From Hemicentrotus pulcherrimus (taxonomy: Eukaryota; Echinodermata; Echinoidea; Camarodonta; Strongylocentrotidae): a stretch of DNA of 64,000 nucleotides. Shown one piece after another: positions 47,972-60,554 of the stretch. Position 1 is the first letter of the stretch. Every line of letters starts with the position of its first letter. The notes under the pieces are model-generated. The model was not told the origin of the DNA. It did not search any database and saw only the letters and a program-made list of their open reading frames with translations. The position numbers and the translations under genes are program-made. The DNA lies in assembly GCA_003118195.1 (NCBI GenBank), contig BEXV01000113.1, positions 281,884 to 345,883 of the forward strand, written 5' to 3'.

Positions 47972-49832
47972 ACGCATTATCTATTTAAACTTAGAAAGTT
48001 TATTCAAACAAGAGTCAATTATAAGGAATAGGGTGAGAATGGCTTAGGATCAATTCCCATTTAACAGAGCCTTTAAAAAGAAGAGATAATCCCAACTTTA
48101 GACCTTTCTCCCTTCCGACTTTAAATAAGTATAGAGATAATGCTGTTTATCTCAGTGCGCTAAGCACTAAATCTACGTAATGAACGGCTTTTCGCAAACT
48201 CCTTTGAAGTGTTTTACGACAGCATTTTACAGCAAAAGTACACAGAGGACGGAATTATTTTTCTCTGTGCTTGTTTGACTTTTGATTAATGATATTTGCG
48301 TAGTGAAATTGGACTTGCTAGTGCAAAATTAGTCTGTTGTGCGCAGTCATTGGTACATGAAGTCAAGTTCGTGTCAAGTTCTTTCCATTTTGTTTCACTA
48401 ATTGTGTGTGTCACTCGATTATTACGGAGGTGTATCAGTCAGATATGGTGATTTACATGGGAAGACTGATCTTTTTAAAAGGCAGGGTAGGCACTTAAAA
48501 CAAAATGTCTCAAAATGAAAGTATCTCTAATTCAGATACATACTGGTATATGGAAAGATGTTGATTATGTACCAGTAACCATTTCACTGAATTCTAGGAA
48601 AATTATTAACAATTTGTAGATGAGCACCGTCTGTCTGCTTGCTTGCTTTGGTCAACTTTGTTTAGATATTGTCTTGTAGAGTTCCTCTCCCTTCTAACAG
48701 ACAAAAGGACGTAAACTGTGATGACAGCCTGTTTTATTTGACAGGATGTGGTAATGTACAAATTGGTCCATGTTTTTGGTTTGTCTCTGTTCATCGACTG
48801 CGTGGAGGCCTTTATTTGGTCAGATTATGGCTTGTTATAGGTGTTACCTTATTTACGGAACTGGACAGAACATCTAAGTATAATTGACAAGCTGCAAGGA
48901 AATAATTCCATTTTTGTGGTGCTACCTGTTTGTTTGAGGAGGTGTGAGTTAACAGGATGTTGTATTCATCCAATATCCTTGTTATTATTTGTCTCATATT
49001 TTTCATGGCACCTTTTGTTAAACCTATGCTTTTGAAATTTGTGTGTTTTGATTATTCAAGCATTGTCGGACAAAATCACACAAATAACGATTGGCACACA
49101 GCACAGCCCAAATCCTGAAATTCTGTTCCTTGCGCCAACCCCTTCCGAGCTTTGGCTACTGTTAAAGTTAAGATTCTTTTGATAAGACAGTGCCAAACAT
49201 GAAGGTTACTTGTACTTTGTGGTTAGGAGCCCAAGAGGAAGGGTCAGTAATAGAATGAAAGAAAAAAGGCTTGACAAAAGAAACCTGTTCCCTGTATGCC
49301 TTCTTATACTGAGGTCGGAAGAATAGAGATGGTAAACCCTTTGGCACGTACTTAACCCTTCCTCAAACTTCAAAGGAGCGGATGAAACTTAGGTGAGATA
49401 ATCAGCTTGGGTATATCCTCAAGTGTCTCTTTATTGTAAGACATTGTGATGGTTTTCCTTGGCTTGGCTCAGCTTTCCTGAAAACACCACAGTGAGTCAT
49501 CGTTGGACCTGGCTCTCTTTAAAAGGTGTGGCTTTCTGAAGTAGAACTGAATATGAAATGGGGAAAGGGCGTATAGGAAAGATGACATTATTTTTCTAGT
49601 CTTGATATGCCCCACTTACCCAATGTCTACCATGGAGTGCTTTTCCTATTGCTTTCTTCCTCCACCAATGTTGTTGTGCTGAATTTGTCTCATTACCGGG
49701 ATCCCAATTGGATGGTACAATGTATAGAATGCATTTGAAGGACCTACATGTTAATGGTGTATTTTTAAGTTTCTTCAAGTCATATGCCTCTGTATTACAG
49801 TGAAAAAAATACCGGGGGCTCAGGGCGAATTT

Positions 49833-49962
49833 GCCCCCGAAATGCCCAAAAGAGCCCCCGAAAATCAGAAAAGAGCCCCCATAAAATTGCATAGAGTTCA
49901 ATGCAAAATAAATTTTAGAGTGTTATTTTTATGCAGGCAAGCTTGAAAAGTAGCCCCCGAAA
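49833..49962. repeat. Dispersed GCCCCCGAAA units
   Basis: The unit occurs near 49833, 49854, 49874 (as GCCCCCATAA) and 49952, preceded by an inverted form CCGGGGGCTC at about 49812. It could form short stem-loops; origin unknown. Confidence 0.5.
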
Positions 49963-51374
49963 AATAAATATTAATTTTTTCCCTGCTGTATTAACATCAT
50001 AGTGACAAATATTGGGAGACAGACATTGAGACAGAGAGAAATACAGCCTTCTCTGTTCAGATAAAGGAAGAAGAAGAAACTGTGAACAAGGTTTGGGGGA
50101 AATTATCTCAACAGGGAATAATTTTCCTGGTATCGCATCGCAATTTGCTATGCATTTTTGCATGACTGCTATACAAAATATCTTTTGTGTAGCAGTTTTC
50201 TTCCATATAAATGTACAGAATTTAATTTGAAATATTTATCCATCAGCTGAAATTGCTAATCAAAAAATTTGAGGAAAATTATTCCCTGCTCAAAATGTTA
50301 TCAACTTACAGTATGGTCAATTTTCATTCAGGACCAAACCTATAGACCAGTAAAGAGAGCAGTGTATAGAGGAATACCCACATCTCTTTCTGCATCTTGT
50401 GTTACTCCTTAGTTATCTCTCATCAAATCATCTTACGCTTCCTTCATCCCTTGCTTCCAACCCAATACCCCTCCGCTACGTCTGGTATTTTAAGTGGAGC
50501 ACATCATGTGTGCTGATTGAAAGTCCATGTTGAATCCCTTCATCTCTGTCTAGGGCAGAGCATCTTCTAGCTTCCTCACTGAGTTTGGGAAGTTTGAAAT
50601 GTCTTATTTATTTCTTCAGATGAACTTACAGTATGGTGTTGACAGAATCGATGCATGGCCAGGCAGAATATCTGGGAAACTTACCCATGCGATCATACCA
50701 TAGCAATTGTAATGCCATGGACTTGGGATTGGGAAGTTCACATAGGAACACACTGTAGAACTTGTGTACACAATTGCGGTATTATTGATTTGGTAGGAAA
50801 ATCTGGAGCTTGGAAAGAATATACATCTACCAGTACTCTACTAATTTTACATATTTCTTAACTTGAATATACACTGCTAGCTTTAAAAAAAGTTTTCTTG
50901 GAGAGGCTGTGTACAACAGCCTGACCTTGTATGATCCTAATGTCTACAATTATTCCTACAATGGTCCCACATTGGTCCTACAAGTGTAAAGATTCCACCT
51001 TCAATATTAATGAACTTTGATTAACATTTTCTTTGAAGAAATATAATATTAAAGTCATTGCATGGGTGAATTAATTCTCAAAAGGCTGTGTGTACATGAC
51101 ATACTTCCGGCATTAAGTTTGTACAAAGATGTTTTGATCATTTGGTGTTCGACAAGGTAAAATCAATATTTGATTATCAAGAGGGGAGGTTATGAAAGAA
51201 TAGAATATCGCAGGGCAGCTTATTTGCTCTCTATTCCTATCAGAAATGAAGTTCTTAAAAGATTTTCTTTTTGCTTCCGTTGTTGACAAAATGTGCTACA
51301 GTCATGCTTGAAGTTTAATTGATAATGCATAGTATTTACCCACTTCCTCTTTCCAATGATTTCATTTTCTCCAG

Positions 51375-52218
51375 ATTACATTTGAGCAAGATCATGGATG
51401 GAAAACGTATTCAACCCGGACATGAAGAGGTGATGACAGGGCTTTGATTTGAGGAAAACCACAGTGTTCAAGATGGGTCCAAGAATACGCAAGAAGATAC
51501 TCATCCTGGGGAGCTCCATACTCTTCACTATATTCACTGTCCAGCTAACAGGTTTGAACAGTCTGACGGATGATGAGGATTCTCTCAACAATGCCTTGCC
51601 CAGTACCAATGGAAAATTCAGAACTTTTGATCCCAGCAAGGGAGACCGTAAAAGAAACCTGCTCCATGCAGGGAAACAAGGGAAGGAAGAGCTTGAAATT
51701 GACAGCAAAGACACTCGAAGAACCTTACAAGATATTAGAACAGCAGATGAAATCAAAGGACACCCGAGGTTACATGCAGGGGATGAGACTGCCCTGAATC
51801 AAGATGGAGTGCAAGGGATGAAGAATGTTACAGTTGTCATGACAACAAGACTCCAATTTGAGAATCTATTTCCATCACTGCTGGAAGAGGAGAGGTGTCC
51901 GTTGTGCTACGGGACCACAAATTGTGACCAGATCTACGCTGGTAACATCTCCTTCCACGTTGGAAGCGTGAATCTGAGTGAGCCTCATGTAATCAAAGGC
52001 ACCTGGGGAGATAGGAGGATTGTGGGCAAGAGGCTCGTCTCCAGAGAGGTGTTTGAAAGATTGGAGAAGATCATATGTAACCAGTCTCGGTTGGATCCGA
52101 AGAGGTCATGTGAGGTCAATGCTGCAGCTACCAACAGCTGGATGTCCAAGAGCTCTGCGCTTAACAGGGTACACAAACTTCATCAAGAAGTTTATGAAAG
52201 TCAGCTTATTGCAATCAG
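51375..52218 (+). CDS. DIPK2: DIPK2-like protein, first coding exon (CDS 51473-52218, 3' part missing)
   Basis: DIPK2A/2B (DIA1/C3orf58 family) are secretory-pathway proteins with a divergent kinase fold. The exon encodes 248 complete residues, against about 430 for the whole vertebrate protein. A basic N-terminus (MGPRIRKK) and a hydrophobic segment (about residues 9-27) form a signal anchor. A hydrophilic stem of about 110 residues follows, longer than in vertebrates. Then comes the family's conserved opening ERCPLCYGTTNCDQIYAGNI (human DIPK2A has a similar CPACFGTSWC), followed by GKRLVSREVFERLEKIIC. Four N-glycosylation sequons are visible (NVT, NIS, NLS, NQS). An in-frame TGA at 51434-51436 fixes the ATG at 51473. 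Acceptor TTTTCTCCAG and donor CAG|GTTGGT bound the exon, phase 2. The kinase-like half was not found in the window; it lies beyond the end or in the gap at 58524. Confidence 0.75.
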
Positions 52219-55200
52219 GTTGGTATAATTGGTCATTTGAATTCCCTCTTTTTGAAAATCAATTTTATTGAACAACTACCCTATAATAGAAATTAGTATC
52301 TAAGAAGAGGAAAATGGTATTCAGTTAAAAATTGTCAGTGTGCCAGTTTGCAGAGATCTGAACATGATCTGCACCAGAAATTTCAGGAGAAAGAGCATGT
52401 TTTTGATAGGTGCCACCACAGGTGAAGATTCTCTTGACTTAGAATCAGGCATGACAATTTTCCGAGTATACACGGATTTCCGCTTTTTCCTACAATCCTA
52501 GATTTTTTTTTTTCTCATGAAAGTAATCTGCACATAATACACATTAAACACATTTGATGGTATTGATAAAAATGTGTATTCAGAGCCTGTTTTGGGGTAT
52601 GACATATGTTATATAGAATCATCTTAATCCAGATTCTCATTGAATATGAGGTTAAATATCTCACAACAAAATGCACTAGATTGTAGAATTCTGAACCCCA
52701 AATTTGAAAAATTTCCCTACCGTGGAAGGGGGGATACCCCCCTCCCACACCCTCCCTCGCTTTGGTTTGCGAAAGTTTTTCAGTGTTTTGTATGAACAGC
52801 ACTTTTCATGCCTGTAGAATATATGGATTTTTTTTCGACAGTGTTCAGACTCGAGACCTAAAAAAAGATTGAAATTTGAAAGTTTTTCAGTAATGATTTT
52901 TGTTCAAAATCCAGGAATCTTCCTCTTTGAATTTACACCTTACATTTTCAATCATTAATTTCTGTTAATATAGACAGTGATAGGAATTCGTATTTTGATT
53001 GAACTCTGCAAGCTATTGTACTATTATGGGGCATGCTATGGTAGAGTAATATTTCCATTAAAAAAACTATGGGTATGCATGATGTTTTGTGTTGATATTG
53101 AAGATGGGCTTTGAATCCTTTGATTATAATTAATGATCCATTTCATTAGATTTCTGTCATCATAATGTTTTTTTGTGCATGGAAAGCAAGTTGTCATTTT
53201 CCATCTCATCACAGCATACAAGAACTGTTTATGAGAAGAACTAAGGGGCTTGTTTCACAAGATGGACTGAATAGATATAATCTTGATAGTTCATTATTTA
53301 GCCTCTGGCAGTAATACGTCACTCTGTCTCTCTGTGTGATTTATACAGTAAGCAAAGGAATCTTACAATTCAGTTGAAATTACACAAAATGAGTGGTATG
53401 ATTGTGTTTTCATACATCCCCGCAATAAAACATATATGTACAGGTGTACCTACTCATCTGGAACATAAGCAAATGTGAACTAAATTAATGCATGTAGATG
53501 TACCGTATATGGGGCCTACAGTATGTATAAGTGCAAGCAAAAAAAGTGTGTGCGGTGAGCTGTCGTAAAGAACATATCGCCAATGATTTATACATGTATT
53601 AACCGCCATGCCATTTTTCAGGCTAAATTGTAAACAGAATCTGAGCTCAAATTGCCAACTGCATGTACCACAGATGTACATTTGAAGAAAAAAAAACTGA
53701 ATGCTCACTAAGCAGAAACATTACTGAAGTTAGAAGCTTAAAAAATTTTCATGAAGGGGACTGGTTGCGTTAATATGGGTAACTTCTTTGGTATATTTTG
53801 AGTTCCAGTTTAATGCCATTCTTGTGGTGTAGCCAGTTTCAGGAGCCACTTTTAATATGAGGTCGGCTATTTCTTGTTCCTGATCAGCTTTTATACTAGG
53901 CTTAATATAGACTTGTTTGTGGTTTCACCATACTTCAGTGGGACCCATGCTTAGAAATCTCTTTCAAAAATCATTACATCGATACAATCAGAATTCAGCA
54001 TATGAAATACTCCTATTGTATTATCATAGAGAGACCCATCTGTAAAGTGTCAGAATTTATTGAAAAAATATACTTTAAAAATGAACAGCCTTTGTTTTGT
54101 ACCTAAATGGGGATTTCAGTGTGGGCAGGCATGGTAACCATCTATTTTTCTAGTAAGAGAAAAGATGGCCCTATATGGATGAAAATTCATACTCATAGGT
54201 CCATAAATCTTTGTATATATATTTTTGTATGAATTACTGCATTTAAAAGAAATGAAAATGATAAAGTTTAATGTGCAAAGTGATTTCTACTTGCCTATCT
54301 CCAATGGGCTATAAGTTACGCCGGACTGTGAAGATGCCAATTTCCCTGTAGGTCCTACATGTAACTAAAGAAGATGTTTTCTTTGTTGTTGAACAGATGT
54401 TCAATATTTATGTAGCTATACTCCTTAATCCCTTGAAGGCCATTGCTGTCTATGGGATACAGGTCCTCCAACTAGTTATCATTAGATCCTACCTTCACAG
54501 ACCATTACCTCATGGTTTAAAATGCTAATTGTTTTAATGTCAGTTTTGGAACGCTTGGAAGGAAACCTCAAAATGCATCAAGTTTTGAAACAACATCAAA
54601 AGTCAGGGAGTGGGGATAGACTGGGGACAAAAAAACTTTATTCCCCAAACTAAAGTTCTGCGTCTGAGCAAAAAAAAATCTTCTCCATTTCATTCTTTCT
54701 TAGATCTACATTTTTGTAACTGTATGTCTTTTTTCTTGCTGTAAATCAATATTCTTGTACTAAAAAGTCTATGAGAACATAGTGCATGTACTACTGAACA
54801 AAGTACCATCTTAGAAAGCCGCTGCCAGGTCCTGTTTACCTAAGTAGGACCCTTTCCCACGGGGCCCTCCTTTAAGTGGTCCAAGTCCCCCTTCAATAGG
54901 CCCGTTGACCCCAATTTGGATGGGTTAAACCACACAGGTTATTGTCGGCCAATTAGGACCTGTCATTCATGTACCAAAAAAATGGAAATTTTGGTGCAGT
55001 AGGTCCTAAGAATAGGTCTGTTTTCAATTTAAGAGAATTGGAGTTAAAAGAGGTGTTAAGAAGCTTTCTAAAAGAAAGAAACTTAGTCAAAAGGATTATT
55101 GATGATTTGAGTCCCATTTTATGCTAAGCACCATTTATCCCCAAAGATACATGTAGATATTGTTTGGGGAAATGGCTAACTAATGCAATTGCAGTGGTAA

Positions 55201-55500
55201 TAAACTACATGTAGTTAAAGGGCAATCCAATTCTTGTCATTAGTTCATTTGAAGAAAAAAAAAGAAAAGATCAGACAAACAGAATGGCGAAAGTTTGAAA
55301 TAGATCACCAATGTAGTCTGCCTCTTTGACTTTTCTGCTTTCTTTTAGAGTTGTTTGCTATTAATGTTGGATTTAATATATATCTACAATTATTAGATTT
55401 CATCAGCTCAGGATGCATCATCTCTCAATTTAGCTCTCATCTCTTTATTCATTTTTGTTGACTTTTTCCAGTCCTTAGCTCTGTATAGGTCCATGTATAT
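52219..55500 (+). other. Intron of the DIPK2-like gene, no next exon found
   Basis: AT-rich sequence. A repeat-like patch with CCCTACCGTGGAAGGGG lies at about 52700-52760. No phase-2 exon with the expected kinase-like sequence was found. Confidence 0.5.
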
Positions 55501-55518
55501 GTCTGTATCTTGTTGTTA

Positions 55519-55586
55519 CCCCCCCCCCCCTCTCTCTCTATCTCTCTGTCTGTCTGTCTATCTGTCTATCTTATCTTTCTGTCAGA

Positions 55587-55618
<32 letters not shown>

Positions 55619-55630
55619 TTCTCCCTCTCT
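55519..55630. repeat. Poly-C and (TC/TCTG)n microsatellite, left part
   Basis: A C-run, then TC, TCTG and CTAT units. It continues in kind at 56123-56233 on the other side of an inserted MITE. Confidence 0.85.
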
Positions 55631-56122
55631 GGTTGCGTTTATCTAGGAAATTTTTGGCTAGAATCAGGTTTCTCAAACGTCTTTCTGGCAAATTTAGTTG
55701 TAGATAAACGCAAAGCCTTTTTCAAACGTCTTTAGATATGCCCATATCTAAAGACGCAAAAAGGTGCGTTTTAAATGTGACATACAGCCAGAATCACGTT
55801 TCTGAGAGGTAGATAAACGCAAAGCTGTTTTGTACCTCACATACAAATCAGACCTCCCACGGTTAATTTCCGGTTCGGAGGCTATTGCGCGCCATGTGCT
55901 GTGTACAAGCATGTGTGTGTAGTTGACCTCAAACAAACTGTCTGCTTCCCGGGTCAAACGGCGCTGAGCAGCTGCGAAGAGACAAGGCCTTTATCGTGAA
56001 TCGTGAAGTGTAGATAAACACAACATCCCGTGAATCACGATCGTATAGTGGGGTTTGATAGTGGGGTTCGATAGTGGGGTTCGATATGTACATATCTAGC
56101 GGCAAGCCTAGATAAACGCGCC
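55631..56122. mobile_element. MITE, TGCGTTTAT family, inserted in a microsatellite
   Basis: Ends GGTTGCGTTTATCTAGG (55631-) and CCTAGATAAACGCGCC (to about 56122) are inverse complements. Internal GATAAACGCAAAGC occurs twice. Flanks are TC-rich on both sides (CTCT could be a 4-bp duplication, but this cannot be told apart from the microsatellite). Confidence 0.8.
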
Positions 56123-56193
56123 CTCTGTCTTTTCTGTCTCTTTCTGTCTTTTCTGTCTCTCTCTGTCTGTCTCTTTCTTTCTGTCTGTCTGTC

Positions 56194-56233
<40 letters not shown>
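56123..56233. repeat. (TCTG/TC)n microsatellite, right part
   Basis: CTGTCTTT units passing into TC repeats up to 56233. Confidence 0.85.
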
Positions 56234-58523
56234 ATATTACATCATACCTGCAAAGTCATACATTATCCCTTCAACAACTCATTTGGTACCTTAACCATTG
56301 AGAGTTAAATATTCCAGACATGTACCGGTAGCTTACAGTAATTTCTGAGAACCTACGTGTAAAAACCTGTGAAGGCAAAAGTAAATAACAGATAATAACA
56401 TAATTGTAGGAGACATGTAGACACGTTTTGTGATAGGACTGCTCTGGAAGTTTTAGGGAGACAATGAGAAGATAGAATGGAGGACAAATAATGCTTCATT
56501 CAGCTAATGCAAGTAATACCCTTTAATATGAAATGAGTAATTGTCAAGAATTTCTTGGTATTAAAGTAGGTTTATTGTGTACTGAACCCCAGATCATGAC
56601 CTGGATAATCTGAAAATTTGATAACATTTGATGGAATTTACTATTATATACTGAACTAACACTAGAATATGTTTTACTTCAAAGTTAAAACCCAATCCAT
56701 ACTCAGGACACCTTTTTATTTTAGTTATAGTTTGTGAGAAATTTAAAGTGCGTTGTATTCCATCACCCTAAATGGATATGGAATGTACTTATCTTGACCT
56801 AAAATCATTTGTTGATATCATAAACCATCCCATGCAGTGCAACTTTCCAAGTAATATATGCAGCAATCTGCTCAGATTTTAGGAGTTAGCAAGCATATAA
56901 TTGCCACCCATGGTGCCAGTACTTGAAAGTAATCTATTGATGACCCATTCACAGGGATGATAATCAGATGGAAAACGAGGATGCAGTATAGACCTATCAT
57001 TATAATGATAGATCGCCGCGGTTCATGTATAATGACTGTCTGGGTGAACATCCCAAGGTCACATGTATTTGGTATATCAACATTTATGTCAGATGCCTGA
57101 ATTTTCATTGCATTATTTGGACTTTTATTGTGCACTTACAGCTATCTTGAACCATTCAGGGAGAGATAAAGGGTGCCACTTGAAAATTTATTGGCAACAC
57201 ACAAACACATTCTTTCTCAGCAGATCACAATTCATTATTTACATTGGCATAGTAAGAGGCTTTAAGAGAGAGAGATACGAATTTGATAAAATATATTTAT
57301 GATATTATATACAAGGCTGGACAAAAAANGCTTTATATTGTATAAATGTTATGCCCTGAAGGATTATGATAAAGTATTATAAATAGACTGATGAATGATA
57401 CCACTTTGATTGATATGATGTTATTGTCTGTACTGTTATTGCAAAAACAGACAAAACATGTCTGTGAAAAAGAGTGTTTTTAGGTCAAAATGTGGTATGA
57501 CTTGAGCAGCAATGGTACATGTAGGTAGCAGAAAAATAGAAAAAACAATGGAAAAATGAAAAGAAGGAAACGTTGATGAGGATTCACAGTGAGGGGAAGG
57601 AAGTTTGCTCAGTCACATTGTCTAGTTTGGACCTTTTATTTGCAGAATTGCATGCCAAGTTTATTATGACCAAGATTGCTTGAACCTATTTTTTTTAAAG
57701 GTTTCCTGGACATGTGTGTGATTTGGACAAGATTTTAAATGCAGAAAACCTAGCAAAGTTTGTCCATGTTGTTGAAAATGGCTAGTCTGCAATATGAGAG
57801 GTATTTGACAGTGCATGGTGATCATTATTACAAGATAGGAGAGTTCATTTGATATTAACCTAAACTTTCTATGTAACATACATATATATATCATTTGATG
57901 TCTAGTCAAAAGAAAATTTTATTGAGTGAACAAAATGCTGCTGAGATGACCTACAGTTTGTATGTATCACAAAATGATAGACCATGGAGATATAAGAAGA
58001 GATGGATAGACTGAATCAGTAGAAAATCCTGCTCCAGCAATATGTTTGGCACTCTCTTGTAGCCATGCCATTACATGCACTCGCTTCAAAGCACTTTGTT
58101 CAGGATTTGAAGAGTCATTGAGCCATTTTACATGCAGCTCCCTGGAAAAGAGGTAGACATATTTATTCAATATTGCTCATTTATGACAATGACACATCAA
58201 TTTTTTTGGCAAAGTTTTGATTTATTAATAATGGAAGGATGAGCACAGTGCGTTATAACTTTTGGGAAGCAATTACTTGAGTTGGCATTGATTCACAGAG
58301 AGGAGTATATATTGCATATGTATCATGGACGTGTATCTTAGGGCAGTTTGGTTGAGAGGGGGAGGGGTAAATCACTTCCCTGGATGTTCATGAACTCATA
58401 CTCCCTAGACCTCAGTCCATCTCCATTGGGTTTGCTCATTTTGAATTTGTGTGTGGTTTTGTGGTCTATGACTGGTGATAAGTGAAGTTATGACAGGTAA
58501 AGCCTACTATGGTTTCTCTCAGG
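56234..58523. other. Intron or spacer, no exon identified
   Basis: AT-rich with stops in all frames; a single-N join at 57329 without flanking duplication. Confidence 0.5.
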
Positions 58524-59220
58524 NNNNNNNNNNNNNNNNNNNNNNNNNNNNNNNNNNNNNNNNNNNNNNNNNNNNNNNNNNNNNNNNNNNNNNNNNNNNN
58601 NNNNNNNNNNNNNNNNNNNNNNNNNNNNNNNNNNNNNNNNNNNNNNNNNNNNNNNNNNNNNNNNNNNNNNNNNNNNNNNNNNNNNNNNNNNNNNNNNNNN
58701 NNNNNNNNNNNNNNNNNNNNNNNNNNNNNNNNNNNNNNNNNNNNNNNNNNNNNNNNNNNNNNNNNNNNNNNNNNNNNNNNNNNNNNNNNNNNNNNNNNNN
58801 NNNNNNNNNNNNNNNNNNNNNNNNNNNNNNNNNNNNNNNNNNNNNNNNNNNNNNNNNNNNNNNNNNNNNNNNNNNNNNNNNNNNNNNNNNNNNNNNNNNN
58901 NNNNNNNNNNNNNNNNNNNNNNNNNNNNNNNNNNNNNNNNNNNNNNNNNNNNNNNNNNNNNNNNNNNNNNNNNNNNNNNNNNNNNNNNNNNNNNNNNNNN
59001 NNNNNNNNNNNNNNNNNNNNNNNNNNNNNNNNNNNNNNNNNNNNNNNNNNNNNNNNNNNNNNNNNNNNNNNNNNNNNNNNNNNNNNNNNNNNNNNNNNNN
59101 NNNNNNNNNNNNNNNNNNNNNNNNNNNNNNNNNNNNNNNNNNNNNNNNNNNNNNNNNNNNNNNNNNNNNNNNNNNNNNNNNNNNNNNNNNNNNNNNNNNN
59201 NNNNNNNNNNNNNNNNNNNN
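58524..59220. other. Assembly gap (697 N) ending in a poly-C run
   Basis: Followed by a 17-base C-run. It could hide an exon of the DIPK2-like gene. Open frames drawn through it are meaningless. Confidence 0.95.
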
Positions 59221-60261
59221 CCCCCCCCCCCCCCCCCAAGATTTCCTCTTTTCTCCTGATTTTTCTCCTTGACATGTATGCATTGGCTTTGGGAGGCATG
59301 ATCGACTTCCCCAATTCATACCCTATGTCAGTGATGGAGAATGGTTTACAGCCATAAACTGTATGAAATGTGTTTGCTCTGTACATGTAGGTAAAAGAAA
59401 CAAGGAGGCCTATATACATGGAATCTCATGCTATCTCTGTGTATCTGTTACAGAGACTGGTAAACTTGAAATCATGGCGTGAAGGTCATGGTAATTTTAA
59501 TATTTCACTACAACCATTCATTTTTGTCTTTTCATATTTTTTAAAGAAGAGTAATATCAATCAATTCTTGATGCGTTATGGGCATTGACTCGAAACGCCA
59601 GTCTGTTGGCATTATCAATCATTCAGATAGGATGCCTTTGGAGCATGTCTTTCACTTTAATCTTTGAAATTACTGCAAGCTTTTAGGTGATCCATTTCAG
59701 ACCTTGATGCCAATTTGACAGCGATGAAAATGGACAAAAACCACACAAACAAGAAAATTGGTGAATTTTTATCAAATCCTGAAGCTGTTGTTGAGAAAAG
59801 TCAATGCAGTCTATAAATTGATGCCCTATATCTTTAAGGGATTCTGACCTTAGCAATGATTGAATGGAAAGAATTCAATTCAATATCATGATAATAAACA
59901 GCATCTGACAACAATGTTGGTTGAATGCTTGATTAATTGACTAGCTTATCATCGAGACTGAATTATTCAACCATGAGCACATCCAATATACAAATATATC
60001 TAGCTGGGAATATACCACTCCCCCAAAATATGTATGAGAATTGATCCTCATGATTCGTGAATGAGATTGTTGACTGAATGGGTCTATTGAGGAGTTGTGT
60101 TAATTCCCCCTGTGGCATTATATGCGGAGATCAATCTCCATATCCAAATACATGTACATGATTTCTGCACAATAGTCGTGTCCACACAGGAAGAAGAGTT
60201 TTAAATTAAGGCACCACGTTTGGACCACAGCTAAGGACGTAGTCTATATGCATTAAAACTC

Positions 60262-60554
60262 AATAGGCCTGTTTTCATCAGACCGAAGTTGCAAAATAAC
60301 CTGCTATATTTTCAGACTCGGGATATTTTCCACAGCTCAAAATTGCGTCTTCACCAGACCAATTCACTCATCACAAACTAGCTCAGATGGGCGCACATTT
60401 GCAAGCTATTTTGTATTACAGGTATATTAGCCTGCTAATTGCAATGCGGGCTGATGAATATGCAAATTAGCCTTGCTTAGCTGGCCAATTTGAGTTGGGG
60501 CTAGTTAAAATAGCGGGTTATTTTGCAACTTCAGTCTGATGGAAACAGGCCTAA
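60262..60554. mobile_element. Foldback MITE, AGGCCYG family, about 293 bp
   Basis: Ends AGGCCTGTTTTCATCAGAC and GTCTGATGGAAACAGGCCT, with arms of about 45 bp (GAAGTTGCAAAATAACC / GGTTATTTTGCAACTTC). Flanks show AAT on both sides, a possible 3-bp target duplication as made by PIF/Harbinger-type elements. Related at the ends to 35547-36054. Confidence 0.8.

Larger units (their letters stand above)
45057..51374 (+). other. Putative first large intron of the DIPK2-like gene
   Basis: Would be a 6.3-kb GT-AG intron if the 44996 exon is real. It holds a GA microsatellite (46451-46482), the hAT-type element (46718-47219), a G-run with NNN join (47932-47971) and a GCCCCCGAAA repeat patch (49833-49962). 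No coding exon was found inside. Confidence 0.4.

Noticed and set aside
58466..59419. Open frames of 265-317 codons across the second N gap
   Set aside because: Mostly unknown bases; no real sequence supports them.
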